Assembly: GCA_043718225.1 (NCBI GenBank) | Contig: JAYSWD010000111.1 | Location: 1 to 14,039, forward strand | Reading direction: 5' to 3' | Source: Multiplicimicrobium sp043718225 | GTDB taxonomy: Bacteria > Omnitrophota > Omnitrophia > Omnitrophales > Aquincolibacteriaceae | Length of the DNA stretch: 14,039 nt | Shown here: piece after piece, positions 1-9,400 of the stretch | Numbering within the stretch: position 1 is the first letter of the stretch | Layout of the letters: each line of letters begins with the position of its first letter | Notes under the pieces: generated by a model | Told to the model about the DNA's origin: nothing | Database searches by the model: none | The model's input: the letters and a program-made list of their open reading frames with translations, nothing else | Program-made: the position numbers and the translations under genes

Positions 1-900
1 AACCTCGGTTTTTTTCGCAACCCACTCGAGAGCGCTCTGTCAGCCGGTGGTTCGGTTTGGCTTAAGCTTGATCCTAAAACGGGTGAGGTTTTACTCGACG
101 GGAATGGCGATGCTATTTATAGCTTTCAAATCGAGTACGAGTATGCCAAAGCCATCAAAGCGTTAATCCAAGGTGAGGATGCTGAGCTGGCCGATTTTGC
201 GCGCCGTGTTATTTTGGGCATGATGGTGATTAAAGAGATGTCTACCTTACGGGCGCTTGTCGAGAATCCAGAACTATTTGCGATTTCAATCGCCGCACGA
301 AAAAGGCTTAGCGCTGCGACGGAGCTTGCGGGCAACAAGCCCCTGGATTTAAACGATCCGGCAATTGCTTATCTTGTGAAAACTATCGCTCATCAAGATA
401 TGTGGGTTGAAGCGGAAGGTTATGTCGCCATGCTAGATTATCTTTTAGAAGTATCGAGCCCCGCGGAAATTGTAAGGTGGCAAGAAAAGTTAATGAATAT
501 GCCTAATCAGCAGGCTGTTACGAAATTTACGGCGCGCCAAGCGGAAAGACTGTGGGGAATGTCGCGTAACAACGGCGTGGAAATTTGGAAAAGAAAGATG
601 CATTTTGAGAAGATTGTGGCAGAGGCGACACGACATGCGTTTATGGTTCAGAAAGGATTGGGCATATCAGCAGGATTGGGCAGAACACCAGAAAGTAGAC
701 CCTCACAGTTTGATGTTTACAACGATATTATTCGTATCTTCGATATGAATAGAGGGCCGGGTGAAACACATAATTTCTTAATACAAACACGGGAGGAATT
801 GGGCCTGGCGATGACGTTGAAAGAATTTGAAGTAGCCTTTGAGCGGAAAAAACTTGAAGTCCGCTCCAAAATTCCACTTCAGCCTAAACGTCGGGCAAAC
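1..900 (+). other. Module 1 of first ORF (partial), unrecognised, helical
   Basis: This is the chain before the first RSEMR in view, residues 1-300. It opens with a short beta-hairpin-like stretch (around KLDPKTGEVLLDGNG). The rest is rich in predicted amphipathic helices with many Ala, Glu, Lys and Arg, and has no hydrophobic segment. The last 25 residues before the motif are strongly basic. No catalytic motif is evident and I do not recognise the family. The module may extend upstream of the window. Confidence 0.5.
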
Positions 901-3213
901 CGCTCCGAAATGCGTGCGCAAATAATTTTACCACCTAATGTTCGTGGCGGCGGCGAAAGGCCTGTTTTCGAATTGCCAATAGATGGATCCGTCCCAATCA
1001 GCAGGATTTTATCAAACGTTTGGAAGGAACTTAAGCCGCGCAGGGAGTTCGCAAGCAAGCGTGACGAGGCTTGGTTTTCGATTTTTTCCACGACCCGGCG
1101 TCTCAAACCAGAGTATGTAGTTCAAACAGCAGGTTGGGCTACGGGTAAAGAAGCACCAAAGTGGAAAACAGTCGTTTCGAACAAGGAGATTATTTCCGCG
1201 GAAGAAAATATTAGTTTCAGAATACGTAAAAATAACGCGGCCATTGGGTTTAAAACGCAAAAAGAAGACCCGTTAAAAATCGATGTGTCAAAATATATAG
1301 TACATGAGCTGGCCGCGGAGTATTTTGCGCGACATCTTGCTCATATGCCGGAACAAGCAGATTTAATTAATTTTGATTTGGAAGATTTAGTATGGTTTGG
1401 AAGAGATTTATCGTTTAAGCACAATTTGATGTTTGTTGTTTTGCGTCGCCTTCGCTCGATTGAGGATGGCAGCCGGTCTGCTGATCCGCTAGCGGTAGAT
1501 TTTCAAGCTGACACGGAAATTGAGTTAACACCCGAAATTGCAGGTGAGGCGGCTCAATATTTAGAAGCTTTGCAAAAACGGCTCCAAAAAGTGCGTGCCA
1601 TTGTCAAATTAGTAGCAAAAAGAAACAGTTTGCTGGGCAGGGTGTTTGTATTCAAACTGCCGGTTGATGAACCTCTGCGCCAAGCCGATGCCAAAAGCGT
1701 ATTTGAATCGGCTAAATTGGCATGGGCTAATAGAAATGGAAAAATTAAAAATAAAAATTTAATACTCGCAGAATTTGATCAATTAGCAAAGCGGCGTATG
1801 GCGGCTTGGTCCAAAATGGCGAAGCGCTCCGAAATGCGCGCGAAGTCGGCGATGGCGGTTCAAATTCATCCGCTATTGCAAAGAGCTGAGCAAAGCATTC
1901 AACAGTTTTCTGAACTCATGAATCAATTCGGAACAAAACTATCTGTGTTGATGAGCCTCAGGCCGCAAAACCTTCTTACTCAGCCCGGTACCGTGGTTAT
2001 GTATTTAAGTCTTGGTGCAGTCGTCGGAGCTTTTTTTGTTGCGTTGGCGCTCAATGCCGGTGTGCTTTCATTTATTTTATTCTCGGCGGGAATTTTTATT
2101 GCCAGCGCATTTGTCGCCTTTAACAGTCCCATAGTAAAAAGAAAGCTAAATGATGATAAATCCGGCGGGCCCGGCCAGTCGGTGAATTTGCCTGCAGATT
2201 CAGAAGTTCAACTAACCGGGCAAGCGACAAAACCTTTTGCAGCGAACGCTAAGTCCAAAAATATTCAATCTCAACTTGATCCAGGTGTCGAAGCGACAGA
2301 AACGGCAAATCAGTTGCTTGCAAAAGCACGAGGATCGATAAAGGGTGTTGCGCAAGTAAATGCGAAACCGAAGCGTCCACTCCCAATGAAAGAAAAACAG
2401 CCAGGCATAGCACTTACACGAGCAGATAAGGCTACGTTGCAGTCGTTAGGGTTCGGGCGCATTGGTTTGTCCTTGATTTCTCAATCTCTGCGCCCCGTTT
2501 TGGCCGCGATTGTGATTGCATTTGGTTTAGGGATTTCAGACGCACAAGCCGCGACAGAGATGGCACAACTTATTCGACAAGATGCTCCGGCTGTGGATAC
2601 GCACGTTGTACAGGCGCAATCTGTCGCACCGGGAATGGTCGGTAATGAACCGTTGCACCTTATTTCAATTGTTACTTCGACTCAATTGGCTGAAATGGCT
2701 GAGACCATTCTTAATATGAGTTCATGGAATACCAAAGCCCAACTTGATTTTATTGTGATCGGATCGAGCAGCCCTGAGTTGCTTGTATTACCGAAGTTGC
2801 TTGAGTTAGAAGTTCGGTTGCAAAAATTAAAAATTTCAAACCGCGTTCATATTTTTTACAAACCGAATCAAATAGCAGCAAATCATTTAGCGAACGAATT
2901 AGATGACGCCAATTCTTCAACAGCGCTCTTTTTTGTACCCAAGGACTTTGATGTATACGCTGACGCGCGGCCTACGGTTTATTTTGATCTTTTGCCTAAC
3001 TATTTGATCGCCGCTCTGATAGTTGCTGTCAATCAGGCCAGGGAAGTCGCGGGTGCATCAATAGTCAATGCGGCACTGCTTAATATTCCGATTGAGAAGG
3101 GCATTCTGAAAATTGCCAATAGGCTGATCATGAATAACCATACGATCGGAGCAATTGAAGCGGACGTCATACAACGGTACATGGCTGTGATTCAAATAAT
3201 GAAGGCGGCATAG
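1..3213 (+). CDS. C-terminal 1,070 residues of a multi-module (polyprotein-like) protein, 5' end outside window
   Basis: The frame is open from base 1 to the TAG at 3211-3213, so the gene starts upstream of the window. The ATG at 214 is only the first Met in view: it has no ribosome binding site, and the 71 codons before it read as ordinary protein. Residue numbers here count codon 1 as bases 1-3. Two RSEMR pentapeptides at residues 301-305 and 609-613 split the visible chain into three modules of about 300, 308 and 462 residues. None of them is a family I recognise. The first two are soluble and helix-rich. The third has two adjacent hydrophobic helices (about 665-684 and 687-707), a Lys/Pro/Gln-rich linker, a third hydrophobic segment (about 831-847) ending in Ala-Gln-Ala, and a soluble C-terminal domain. 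It lies 113 bp upstream of a second giant ORF with the same motif, so the two probably share a processing or assembly system. Coding status is certain; function is unknown. Confidence 0.93.
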   Translation, partial: NLGFFRNPLESALSAGGSVWLKLDPKTGEVLLDGNGDAIYSFQIEYEYAKAIKALIQGEDAELADFARRVILGMMVIKEMSTLRALVENPELFAISIAARKRLSAATELAGNKPLDLNDPAIAYLVKTIAHQDMWVEAEGYVAMLDYLLEVSSPAEIVRWQEKLMNMPNQQAVTKFTARQAERLWGMSRNNGVEIWKRKMHFEKIVAEATRHAFMVQKGLGISAGLGRTPESRPSQFDVYNDIIRIFDMNRGPGETHNFLIQTREELGLAMTLKEFEVAFERKKLEVRSKIPLQPKRRANRSEMRAQIILPPNVRGGGERPVFELPIDGSVPISRILSNVWKELKPRREFASKRDEAWFSIFSTTRRLKPEYVVQTAGWATGKEAPKWKTVVSNKEIISAEENISFRIRKNNAAIGFKTQKEDPLKIDVSKYIVHELAAEYFARHLAHMPEQADLINFDLEDLVWFGRDLSFKHNLMFVVLRRLRSIEDGSRSADPLAVDFQADTEIELTPEIAGEAAQYLEALQKRLQKVRAIVKLVAKRNSLLGRVFVFKLPVDEPLRQADAKSVFESAKLAWANRNGKIKNKNLILAEFDQLAKRRMAAWSKMAKRSEMRAKSAMAVQIHPLLQRAEQSIQQFSELMNQFGTKLSVLMSLRPQNLLTQPGTVVMYLSLGAVVGAFFVALALNAGVLSFILFSAGIFIASAFVAFNSPIVKRKLNDDKSGGPGQSVNLPADSEVQLTGQATKPFAANAKSKNIQSQLDPGVEATETANQLLAKARGSIKGVAQVNAKPKRPLPMKEKQPGIALTRADKATLQSLGFGRIGLSLISQSLRPVLAAIVIAFGLGISDAQAATEMAQLIRQDAPAVDTHVVQAQSVAPGMVGNEPLHLISIVTSTQLAEMAETILNMSSWNTKAQLDFIVIGSSSPELLVLPKLLELEVRLQKLKISNRVHIFYKPNQIAANHLANELDDANSSTALFFVPKDFDVYADARPTVYFDLLPNYLIAALIVAVNQAREVAGASIVNAALLNIPIEKGILKIANRLIMNNHTIGAIEADVIQRYMAVIQIMKAA
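901..915 (+). other. RSEMR boundary motif, site 1
   Basis: In-frame codons CGC TCC GAA ATG CGT encode RSEMR at residues 301-305 of the first ORF, preceded by a basic stretch (KRRAN). It marks the junction between the first and second modules in view. Confidence 0.85.
901..1824 (+). other. Module 2 of first ORF, unrecognised, bounded by two RSEMR motifs
   Basis: This covers residues 301-608, between two RSEMR pentapeptides. It looks mixed alpha/beta in the first half and helical in the second. There is a likely coiled-coil or helical bundle around residues 525-550 (EALQKRLQKVRAIVKLVAKR). There are no transmembrane segments. Module length (about 308 residues) fits one or two compact domains. 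I see no motif that allows a functional call. Confidence 0.5.
1825..1839 (+). other. RSEMR boundary motif, site 2
   Basis: Codons CGC TCC GAA ATG CGC encode RSEMR at residues 609-613 of the first ORF, in the context MAK-RSEMR-AKS. It lies upstream of the membrane-hairpin module. Confidence 0.85.
1825..3210 (+). other. Module 3 of first ORF: membrane hairpin, linker, internal signal-like segment, soluble C-terminal domain
   Basis: This covers residues 609-1070. A helical stretch leads to two closely spaced hydrophobic segments (about 665-684 and 687-707), enough for a membrane hairpin. A disordered-looking, Lys/Gln/Pro-rich linker follows. Next comes a short hydrophobic run (about 831-847) flanked by Arg upstream and followed by D-A-Q-A-A, which resembles a signal peptidase I site after residue 850. 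The final 220 residues look like an alpha/beta domain with strands such as LDFIVIGSS, VHIFYKP and ALFFVPKDF. No enzyme motif was identified. The order suggests that the C-terminal domain is placed on the far side of the membrane and may be released there; this is inference. Confidence 0.55.
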
Positions 3214-3260
3214 TATATGCGATTTATTTATAGCAATTATGATCATGTATTTACGAGAAT

Positions 3261-3289
3261 TTGATTTATGATTTTTAATCTTGTATTCT
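3261..3289 (+). promoter_or_regulatory. Possible sigma-70-type promoter for the giant second ORF
   Basis: TTGATT at 3261-3266 matches TTGACA at four of six positions. TATTCT at 3284-3289 matches TATAAT at four of six, and the spacer is exactly 17 nt. It lies in the AT-rich gap about 40 bp upstream of the start codon. AT-rich DNA gives such matches by chance, so this is only a candidate; the two genes could equally be co-transcribed. Confidence 0.3.
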
Positions 3290-3315
3290 TTAGTGTTCAG
3301 AAGTTAAAAGTTTAT

Positions 3316-3321
3316 AAAAGG
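3316..3321 (+). promoter_or_regulatory. Ribosome binding site deciding the start of the second ORF
   Basis: AAAAGG ends five bases before the ATG at 3327. An in-frame TAA at 3315-3317 closes the frame just upstream, so translation cannot begin earlier. This site, together with the well-formed signal peptide that follows, fixes the start. Confidence 0.7.
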
Positions 3322-3326
3322 TTTGG

Positions 3327-3404
3327 ATGTTCAGCAGAAAAATTCTAAAACCTATTGCCGGAATGTTGGCTTTGTTGTTTCTTATAAACGACTTAGGCCA
3401 CGCT
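3327..3404 (+). other. N-terminal signal peptide of the giant ORF
   Basis: Residues 1-26 have a positively charged start (R4, K5, K8), a hydrophobic core from about 10 to 20 (IAGMLALLFLI), and G-H-A before A27, which fits the small-x-Ala rule for signal peptidase I. Export of at least the first module is expected. The core is short and is followed by N-D, so a membrane anchor is less likely than a cleaved signal. Confidence 0.7.
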
Positions 3405-6400
3405 GCGCCTGCGCTTGATTTTGCATCTTTATCGCAATCGGAAATTCCGCGCGTTTCACACATTGATATACCTCCCGAAATGGCAACTCTCGAGGATTGG
3501 TATGAATCGCCGAATTTAGGCGACAATCGATTGCTATTACATATTCAAGACGCGCATGCGCAGCCCGAAGCGCAGGCGCGCACGCGTGATTTGATTCAAT
3601 ATCTCAATAAAAAATACGGCATTAAAACCGTTTTTGTCGAAGGCGCCGCGGAACAGCTGGACACGAAGTGGCTGCCGTACGCGGATAATGCCGAATTGCG
3701 TAAAAAATGGGTTGAGGCGAAAACAGCTTCGGGAGAATTGTCGGGTGCGGATTTGGCTTTGCTTGATCAAATTCCGGTCAAGGCTTTGCCGATAGAAACG
3801 GTCGAAGGTTATCGCAATGGTTATCAAAAACTGCGCGCGGTTTTTGCGGCGGAATCCGAAGTAAAAAGCTTTCTGGATTTCTTTGATTCCAAGTTTGACC
3901 TTGCAGCCTCCCAAATCCTTGACGAAAAAACCCGTACTATTCTTTCGGAATGGAAAAAATTTGAGGCTGGGCACCGGGAATTTCTGCCGTTTGTAAAAAA
4001 CCTGGCGAAACTTTCCAAAGAAAATCTAAACTTGGATTTCGACGCGCTTTATTCGCAAATCGAATGGCCGCAACTCTCGCGATTGCTTGTTCTTCAAAAA
4101 CTTGAAGAACAATTATCGCGAGCCAATAGCACAAAGCCAATAGCCAAGAGCGAAGCCCAAAAAGGCTATGAGCTATCTGCTATAAGCTCTGGGTTAACCT
4201 TAAGAGAACAAGCCCAGCTGGAAAAGCAGGAGCTGACTAAAAGTTTAAAATCGAAACATGCAGCGTCCGGTATCTTGCAGTGTTTAGAGAGATTGGACGA
4301 AAAATATCTTAATTTGAACCGTATCACGGTGGGGGATGGCCGGCAGTTTTCAAGTCCGCGCCAATTAGTTGAGCAGTTAGTCGAAGAAACACGCCGCCTG
4401 AAAATTGATTTACGCCAATATCCCGCGTTCTTGAAATATGCGGGATATATTATTTTGCGCGGAGAACTCCAGCCGTCAGGTTTGTTTAAGGAAATCGAGA
4501 AGCTTTTTAACCAACTTTTAGACAAGACTATCGACCATCAACCAACGACCATCGACCAAACCTACGCGGTTAATGATCTCAAACCGCGTAGGTTGGTGGA
4601 GATATTTCGAGATCGAGTGCTGCTCGGTAAGCTTCTCAATCTTGAAATGTCACGCGACGAATGGCAGAAAGCCCTTGAACGGCGAAAATTTTTAAATCCG
4701 CAAGAAATCATTCAGCAGCTTAAAAATTTGGGCCACGAACCACGTGCCACGAAAGAGAACGGGATCATAGCTGACAAAGGCGAGGAACGTGGAGCGTGGA
4801 GCGTGGAACAAGCGTTTACGGACGCTTTCGCTTTCTACGACGCTTCGCTTGCGCGTGAAAAAATATTTTTCGATAAGATTTCAAGCGCGCTTGCCAAAAA
4901 CGACAAAGCGATTCTTGTGACCGGCGGTTTTCATACGGAGGGCATGAATGAATTCTTCCGTGAAAAAGAAATCTCCTACGGTACTTTGACCCCGCGCCTT
5001 ATGAAAATCGAATCGTCGTCTTTGTACCGCAATTCGGTTTTGTCGGGAGCTAAGTCGTCTCAACCCGCAATTCCTGACTTACTTCTACGTTCCGAGCTGC
5101 GAGACGCGATGGTGGGCGATCCCTCAAGTGTTTCTCCGGACTTGATTCACTTGGCGAATCGGCGTTCCGAAATGCGTGCATTCGAACGAGCTGTGCGGGC
5201 ACTTTTTTATGTATCAGGGCACGGTAACGGTGGCAATGAAGAGCGCGACAGCAACTTGAAAGGTTTGCGGCACCTGCTATCGATTGAAAATCAAAATGAC
5301 TATTTAGATGAGGTCAAGCATCAGGCCGCAGGCGGGGACCCTCGCAAAATAATTAAGCTCATCACAGGGCATGAACGTCCGGACTTTGATGCAGGTAGCA
5401 GTGCGATTATTGAGGCTTATGCCGTGTGGAAACGCCTGACACCGGATGAACGAGACAAAACCATTGTGATACCGGTTATTTATGGAGACTTTCCGGATAC
5501 AAGCGCTTGGGTTGCCCGGCTACTAAAAAGTCTTTTTGGTGACAATGCAAATAGTGAATATCATGGATTGCTGAAGCTTCGCGGGCCGATAGGTAATGCG
5601 AAGTTTCAGGAAGATAAAGCCCGCGAAGAAAAAGCTAGAGAGCAAGCAGCTGCTCAATCAAAGACTGATGAGGCTCCTGCTGAAGTCCCAACAAATGAAG
5701 AATCGGTTTTAAAACTTTTAGGCGAAGCTATTGCAGTAGATGAAAAGCGCAGGGGAATGCCTGCGGCTGATTTATTTTACGCGACAAATTCTCGAGCGAT
5801 AGAAGTTACCATTATTGATTTTAATGATTCCATTCTGCCCAAAGATCCGGCTGATTTTGACTTTCTTCGCCCGGCGATAGTTCGCATTATTGACCATCAC
5901 AAGAGAACCGTGGAAGAAAAGACAAGGGGTTTACTGCTTAAGCTCGATGACGAAAGAATTGAAATTCATGAAAATGGAGCGGCAACTACTTTGGCCGCAG
6001 TTCACGCATTAGGCCTAGATTCCCTCCTTCATGACCCGGTTTTTAACGATGTAATTACGCTGTCAGCGGAAAATGCTACGCCTAAATTCGATGAAATTAA
6101 AGATCTTATTAATGATGCCCTCGAGAAGGCGCATTTACCTTTGGAACTGCTGTTTTTGATGATGCTTACTATTCGAGTCGACACGGATAATTTTTTAAAT
6201 CGAGATACCGTTAAGCTGATTGATGACTTTATTTACGATGCTCTGAAGAACTCGCTGGAAGTCCAAATGGTAGGGCAAGAAGGCGGGTTTGATGATTATC
6301 CCGCCATGATGAAAGATTTTTTTTCGAATCATGTTCTGAATCGCGGTCTTGATCTGAATGAATATAAGGGTGATGTAGTTAAACAAGCTGAGCGCGACGA

Positions 6401-9400
6401 AACAAATCTAAAACGTTTTATCGAAATAATTTCCGACGGCGATAAAAAATCTTTCACAGCCAATGACGGAACGCAATTTCTTTTTTCAAGCATTGACATG
6501 GCGTATGTTAAAGAAATCCCGCATTACGAAAACATTTTGAAAGCTGCGTTGGCCGAGGTTTATAAATCGCAGGTTAAAAATGGAAAGTATGCCTTTGTGG
6601 TTGTGCGGCTTGCATTTTGGGGTGACGAAACTATTTCTCTTCGCGTTGTAGGCGACAAAAAGAAAGTGAAGTTGGATGAGCTGCGCGATTGGATGAAGAC
6701 ACTGGATGCAATGAAACACCTCAACCATGACGAGCCCGCGCTGGTTGGGGGATTGCGTCAATTTGAATTTGGTTTTAATCCCGGCCGTTGGATCCAGCGC
6801 AAGCAACTTTCGGAGGAGATTGTAAAGTGGATGAATACACCCCGCTCCGAAATGCGTCTAGATTCAGCGGCGTTTGATCCGAATGGAGTCATAAAATTAA
6901 TGGAAGGTGTGGGTGTTGATGGAAAATATCCCGGTGCCTCAGGCTTACGCGGTTCTTATGATATTGGCATAGTGCCGGTAACGAGCTCTTCACCCATACC
7001 CAGTGGCGCTGTTGTGGCTGGTAGTCAACTTGAATTAATGGGAGATCGCAAAAATCCAGCGGAAGACTCTTTGAATCCATTTTACGATTGGCTATGGGTC
7101 CAAATGCGTCACAAGGTAGAGTTTAATGCGTCAATTCTTTCTGTCGGGCCCGGGTTCGGGGTTTTTGAAGAAAATTTAAAGGAACTTGGATTTGATGTTC
7201 TGGGAGTCGAAATAAGCAAGCGGATGATAAGAGAACTTGAAAAGCGCAAAATTCCCTACCTCGAAGCAGATTTTGGGACAGCGCCTCAAATCGACAAAAA
7301 ATTTAATATTGTTTTGTTTAATCAATCATTGGGTTACTTTGATTTAAATAAAATTTTAAATATTTCAAAACAATATTTGTCAGAAAAGGGTGAAATTTGG
7401 ATTGTGATGCCGCGAGGTGGCGGTAATCCTTATCATGAAACACTCTTTCGTGATTATTCCGATCAGCAAATCCGGGAAGTATTGACTGCGGCGGGGTTGG
7501 AACTTGTTCCCGATCAAACGCAAGCTCCTTCAACCCAGATGAGTTATATCCGCATTCGGCCGCTTCGCTCCGAAATGCGAAAAAGAGAAAAAGGAGACAA
7601 GCCTGCCGCGCAACCGAAAATAGTTTCAACGCCAGCGACAGTTTCAGATGCTGAAATTTTAAAGTTACTACAAAGAATTTTGGTTGTAGAAGGAACTTTT
7701 GCAGGAAAGGCGACAGCGAAATTAAAGGAGAGCGGGGTTTATTTATTCACGCTAACCAGCAGCGGTGACTGGGTTGAAGATTTTGAACAGGCTACGACGC
7801 AAGTTTCGAGTGAGATTCCACGGATTGTTAATCATTTGGGCGGTGAATCTGAAATAAGAAGTAATTTTATTGGAAGCGAGCTGATTTTGAATCTCGCCCA
7901 CAATCTCGGCCATATCGGAAAGGGTAAAAAATTAGTTATTGCGGTCAGGGTTGAAGAAATGCTTGGCCGAAAATGGGCCAAAGTGTTTGCCTTAGATAAT
8001 GGGGGTGGTTTTTTATTGCCTTTGGCTGATGCGACAGAAAATCGGGTTACAACTCAACCGTTTCGCGAGCGCGGCGGAGAAGGGTTTTCCCAAATCATCG
8101 AGGCTGTAGTCAGTAACCGTTTTAGCAATTTGACAGTTGAAACGCGACGGGAAAATAACGCTGCGTTCATCGCGGATGATTCCGATTTGCAAGAGCATGA
8201 GATGATGCGCTGGAACACTTCCATTCCTAACGGAGCGTTGGAAGAAAGTGCCGCAAAGCTTGCTCTGCCGGGTTCATTAATTACCGTCGATTATCCGCTT
8301 TTTAGTGAAAGCGAAGAATCAATTTATAGCTTGAGCGATTTTTTTGATAAATTTTCTCGGAACTTTGGACGCGGCCCCTCGACCGCTGAGGCCGCCAAGT
8401 TTTTTGGTGTTTCCGTTATTGATATTCTTAATAACATTGTGGAAATGCCGGCGAAATCACCGCAGTTTTCCGGCGCTGATTTTGCTCTGCCCAAAAAATC
8501 AGTTAATGCGAGCCGCGAACGGTTGAGGGATCTATTTGACAGTCGATTGCGTGCCGCGTCCGGAGAACATAAAAGATATTTATATGAGAATTTCGATCCT
8601 CTTTTTGAGACGATCATAAAAATTTATCCGTATCTTAATCTGGAATTGCAGAAGGCGCTTGAGGATGCAATTCCTAACACTGCCAACGAAAGGGGATTCT
8701 ATAGCCATTACAATTTTTTTGTGTGGCTAATGGCCGCCAAGCTCTTTGCGGTTGATCAATCTCAAATTTGGTCTTTCCGTAATTCTCTATTGGAAGAATT
8801 AATCAAGTACATGACCTATTCGAAATCTCGTGTTGCGGTTGCTGAAGCGAATCGCCTCAATGCCCTTGACGATCCGGCGGATTTCGCGCTTCAAATTGAA
8901 CAGGTCTTTCAGAAGGTAATTACAGACACAAAAATACTACCCAAAAGCATAAAAAATATTTTGGCCCGCTCCGAACTGCGGATTCATTTTTCTCAAATTA
9001 AAATACTGCGTAATAAGGCCAGGTCGGAACAACGAACTTCGGTTACGGCCTTGGCACCGGACATGCCGAATGTCGTGCATGGCAATGTGGTGTTTTGGAA
9101 TCCTGAAGTCAGCGTTCAAGAAACGCGCTTAGTCAAACCGCATGATCCTCCCGAAGCAATCGAATTAGCTATTCGCAATGCCCAGGAACAAGCGGCAACC
9201 ATTTGGCAAAGCTGGGTTTGGCCGCTGTTGGTTAAAAGACTGAAAAATGACGCCCAAAGGATCAGCGCTAAAATTTTAAATGACATTTTGGAACGGTTGG
9301 AAAGTAATAAAGGAGAAAAAAATACAAGTTTTATTGTGACTGAAATCATCCACGAAATAAAGAACGACAAAGGCAAGTACAAAGATTTCGAATGGAGCTT

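Larger units (their letters stand above)
3405..5087 (+). other. Module 1: Tiki/TraB/ChaN-like hydrolase-type domain, exported
   Basis: After the signal peptide, residues about 68-82 read LLLHIQDAHAQPEAQ, with His77 and Glu81 placed like the first His/Glu motif of the Tiki/TraB/ChaN/EreA-type fold. A strand ending in V-E-G follows (Glu105). Near the end, VTGGFHTEGM (His536) matches the closing G-x-x-H motif of that superfamily. Members include haem-binding, metalloprotease-like and esterase proteins, so the exact reaction cannot be called. The middle (about residues 265-500) is helical and contains in-frame insertions made of 7-nt repeats and a palindrome, so the domain is longer than usual for the family. 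The superfamily assignment is inference from motif order. Confidence 0.5.

Noticed and set aside
214..216. ATG as start of the first gene
   Set aside because: The frame is open and protein-like back to base 1 and there is no ribosome binding site before 214, so this is an internal Met of a gene that begins upstream.
3239..3246. ATGATCAT palindrome in the intergenic gap
   Set aside because: Eight bases without a loop or T-tract in AT-rich DNA; too short to call an operator or terminator.
3214..3290. Rho-independent terminator after the first ORF
   Set aside because: No GC-rich stem followed by a T-run is visible; T-rich stretches here lack a preceding hairpin.
4121..4191. CRISPR-like or insertion-sequence origin for the repeat cluster
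   Set aside because: Units are 7 nt with no spacers, and there are no terminal inverted repeats or transposase.
3537..4525. Several minus-strand ORFs of 60-145 codons
   Set aside because: They lie opposite clearly coding sequence, have no start signals and look like antisense shadows; the same holds for the other minus-strand ORFs across the window.
5165..5190. Imperfect hairpin overlapping RSEMR site 4
   Set aside because: It needs bulges and has no equivalent at the other motif copies, so it does not explain the motif.
8344..8526. Plus-strand ORF of 60 codons in another frame
   Set aside because: It overlaps the giant ORF entirely, has no ribosome binding site and gives a low-quality Pro/Leu-rich peptide.
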